Source of the DNA: PALSA-612 sp046729255
Lineage (GTDB): Bacteria > Actinomycetota > Thermoleophilia > Gaiellales > Gaiellaceae
Assembly: GCA_046729255.1 (NCBI GenBank)
Contig: JBKPGF010000028.1
Coordinates: 1 to 30,722, forward strand
Direction of reading: 5' to 3'
DNA: 30,722 bases
Shown here: positions 30,022 through 30,722 of the stretch, piece after piece
Position numbering within the stretch: the stretch's first letter is position 1
Layout: the number at the start of each line of letters is the position of its first letter
Notes under the pieces: model-generated
What the model saw: only the letters and a program-made list of their open reading frames with translations
What the model was told of the DNA's origin: nothing
The model's database searches: none
Program-made: the position numbers and the translations under genes

Positions 30022-30722
30022 CCGACGAGCTCTTCGATCTCTCCGGCCGCGTCGCCGTCGTCACCGGCGGCCTGGGTCAGATGGGCCGGGTCTACACCGA
30101 CGGTCTCGCTGCGCGCGGGATGAAGGTGGCAGTGTTCGACGTTGCGGCTGAGACAGGCGGCGCCGGCGAGGTCCGGCATCACCGCGTCGACGTGACCGAC
30201 CGCGGGTCGGTCGAAGCGGCGACCACCGAGGTCGTCGCCGAGTGGGGCGCTCCCCATCTGCTCGTGAACAACGCTGCCCTCGACTCGCCGCCCGACGCGC
30301 CGCCCGAGGAGGTCGGTCCCTTCGAGACGTACCCGGAGGCGTCGTTCGACGAGGTCATGGACGTCAACGTCAAGGGTGTCGTGCTCTGCTGCCAGGTCGT
30401 CGGCGCCGCCATGGCCCAGGCGGGCCGCGGCTCGATCGTCAACGTCTCCTCCGTCTACGGGCTCTTGTCGCCGCCGCAGGATCTCTACGAGTTCCGTCGC
30501 CAGGCCGGTGAGACCTTCTTCAAGCCAGTCGCGTACTCGGTGTCGAAGTCGGCGCTCCTCACCCACACGCGCTATCTCGCGACGTACTGGGCGAAGGCGG
30601 GCGTGCGTGTGAACACGCTGACGCTCGGCGGCGTCGTGAACGACCAGCCGCAGGAGTTTCTCGACGCGTACGGCGCGCGTGTGCCGCTGGGGCGGATGGC
30701 CGAGGCCGGCGAGGCGCTGGGC
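30018..30722 (+). CDS. PtmA-like short-chain dehydrogenase (3' end outside window)
   Basis: The gene starts at GTG 30018, overlapping the upstream TGA, and runs past the window end (235 codons visible). It has the nucleotide-binding VVTGGLGQMG (Thr16 to Gly23; the second Gly of TGxxxGxG is Gln, as variant residues occur in PtmA-type SDRs), DVTD, LLVNNAAL, INVSS-like VNVSSVYGL, and the catalytic Tyr173-x3-Lys177 in KPVAYSVSKSAL. The FKPVAYSVSK context resembles the PtmA oxidoreductases of Campylobacter legionaminic acid/flagellin-glycan loci. In this operon it probably acts on a precursor of the nonulosonic acid. The reaction is unproven. Confidence 0.85.
   Translation, partial: MTDELFDLSGRVAVVTGGLGQMGRVYTDGLAARGMKVAVFDVAAETGGAGEVRHHRVDVTDRGSVEAATTEVVAEWGAPHLLVNNAALDSPPDAPPEEVGPFETYPEASFDEVMDVNVKGVVLCCQVVGAAMAQAGRGSIVNVSSVYGLLSPPQDLYEFRRQAGETFFKPVAYSVSKSALLTHTRYLATYWAKAGVRVNTLTLGGVVNDQPQEFLDAYGARVPLGRMAEAGEALG

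Noticed and set aside
1..30722. CRISPR array, tRNA, rRNA or insertion sequence
   Set aside because: No spaced repeats, cloverleaf or CCA-like ends, rRNA motifs or transposase frames were recognised by eye; a tRNAscan, Infernal or ISfinder search would settle this.

Overview
The window is high-GC chromosomal DNA with tightly packed genes, GTG/TTG starts, and several promoters in which a -10 hexamer (TANNNT) lies 6-9 nt upstream of the start codon with no Shine-Dalgarno, as in leaderless mRNAs. Gene content (SSI-like inhibitor, MMPL pump with a TetR, two DUF402 proteins, GNAT, many glycosyltransferases) and codon use suggest an actinobacterium, possibly of the Thermoleophilia. This taxonomic placement is an inference. 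No rRNA, tRNA, CRISPR array or IS element was seen.

Layout. 1-1444: the 3' part of a membrane metal-dependent hydrolase-like gene and a convergent secreted protein. 1499-4069: a homogentisate 1,2-dioxygenase family gene followed, in the same frame and with no spacer, by tryptophanase (aromatic amino acid breakdown). 4038-8821: a first surface-glycan block with a Wzx-type flippase and GNAT protein on the minus strand, a secreted subtilisin-inhibitor-like protein, and an ATP-grasp/polysaccharide deacetylase pair on the plus strand. 8857-11590: a TetR regulator and MMPL/RND exporter, each preceded by a related palindromic operator. 11599-12678: a TIR-domain protein with an unrecognised C-terminal domain, bracketed by 55-bp direct repeats that are the 3' end of a DUF402 gene. 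12617-16141: two DUF402 paralogues and two divergent glycosyltransferases.

16311-27088 is a chain of nine genes, each overlapping the next by 4-46 nt: membrane GT2, sugar-nucleotide 4,6-dehydratase-like SDR, ATP-grasp ligase, DegT aminotransferase, LPG-synthase-TM-like membrane protein, GT2, a large polytopic membrane protein, GT4-like transferase and O-antigen ligase/polymerase. With the flippase at 4038-5483 this gives most of a Wzx/Wzy polysaccharide pathway. No initiating phosphoglycosyltransferase is in view. 27348-30722 holds a GT4 and then a NeuB-family synthase, KdsC-like HAD phosphatase and PtmA-like SDR (cut by the window end), which points to a nonulosonic (sialic/legionaminic-like) acid.

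Most unusual points: the TIR gene between DUF402-tail repeats, the dioxygenase/tryptophanase frame broken by a single TAG, the ATP-grasp ligase placed between dehydratase and aminotransferase, and a decayed gene antisense to the end of the O-antigen ligase.
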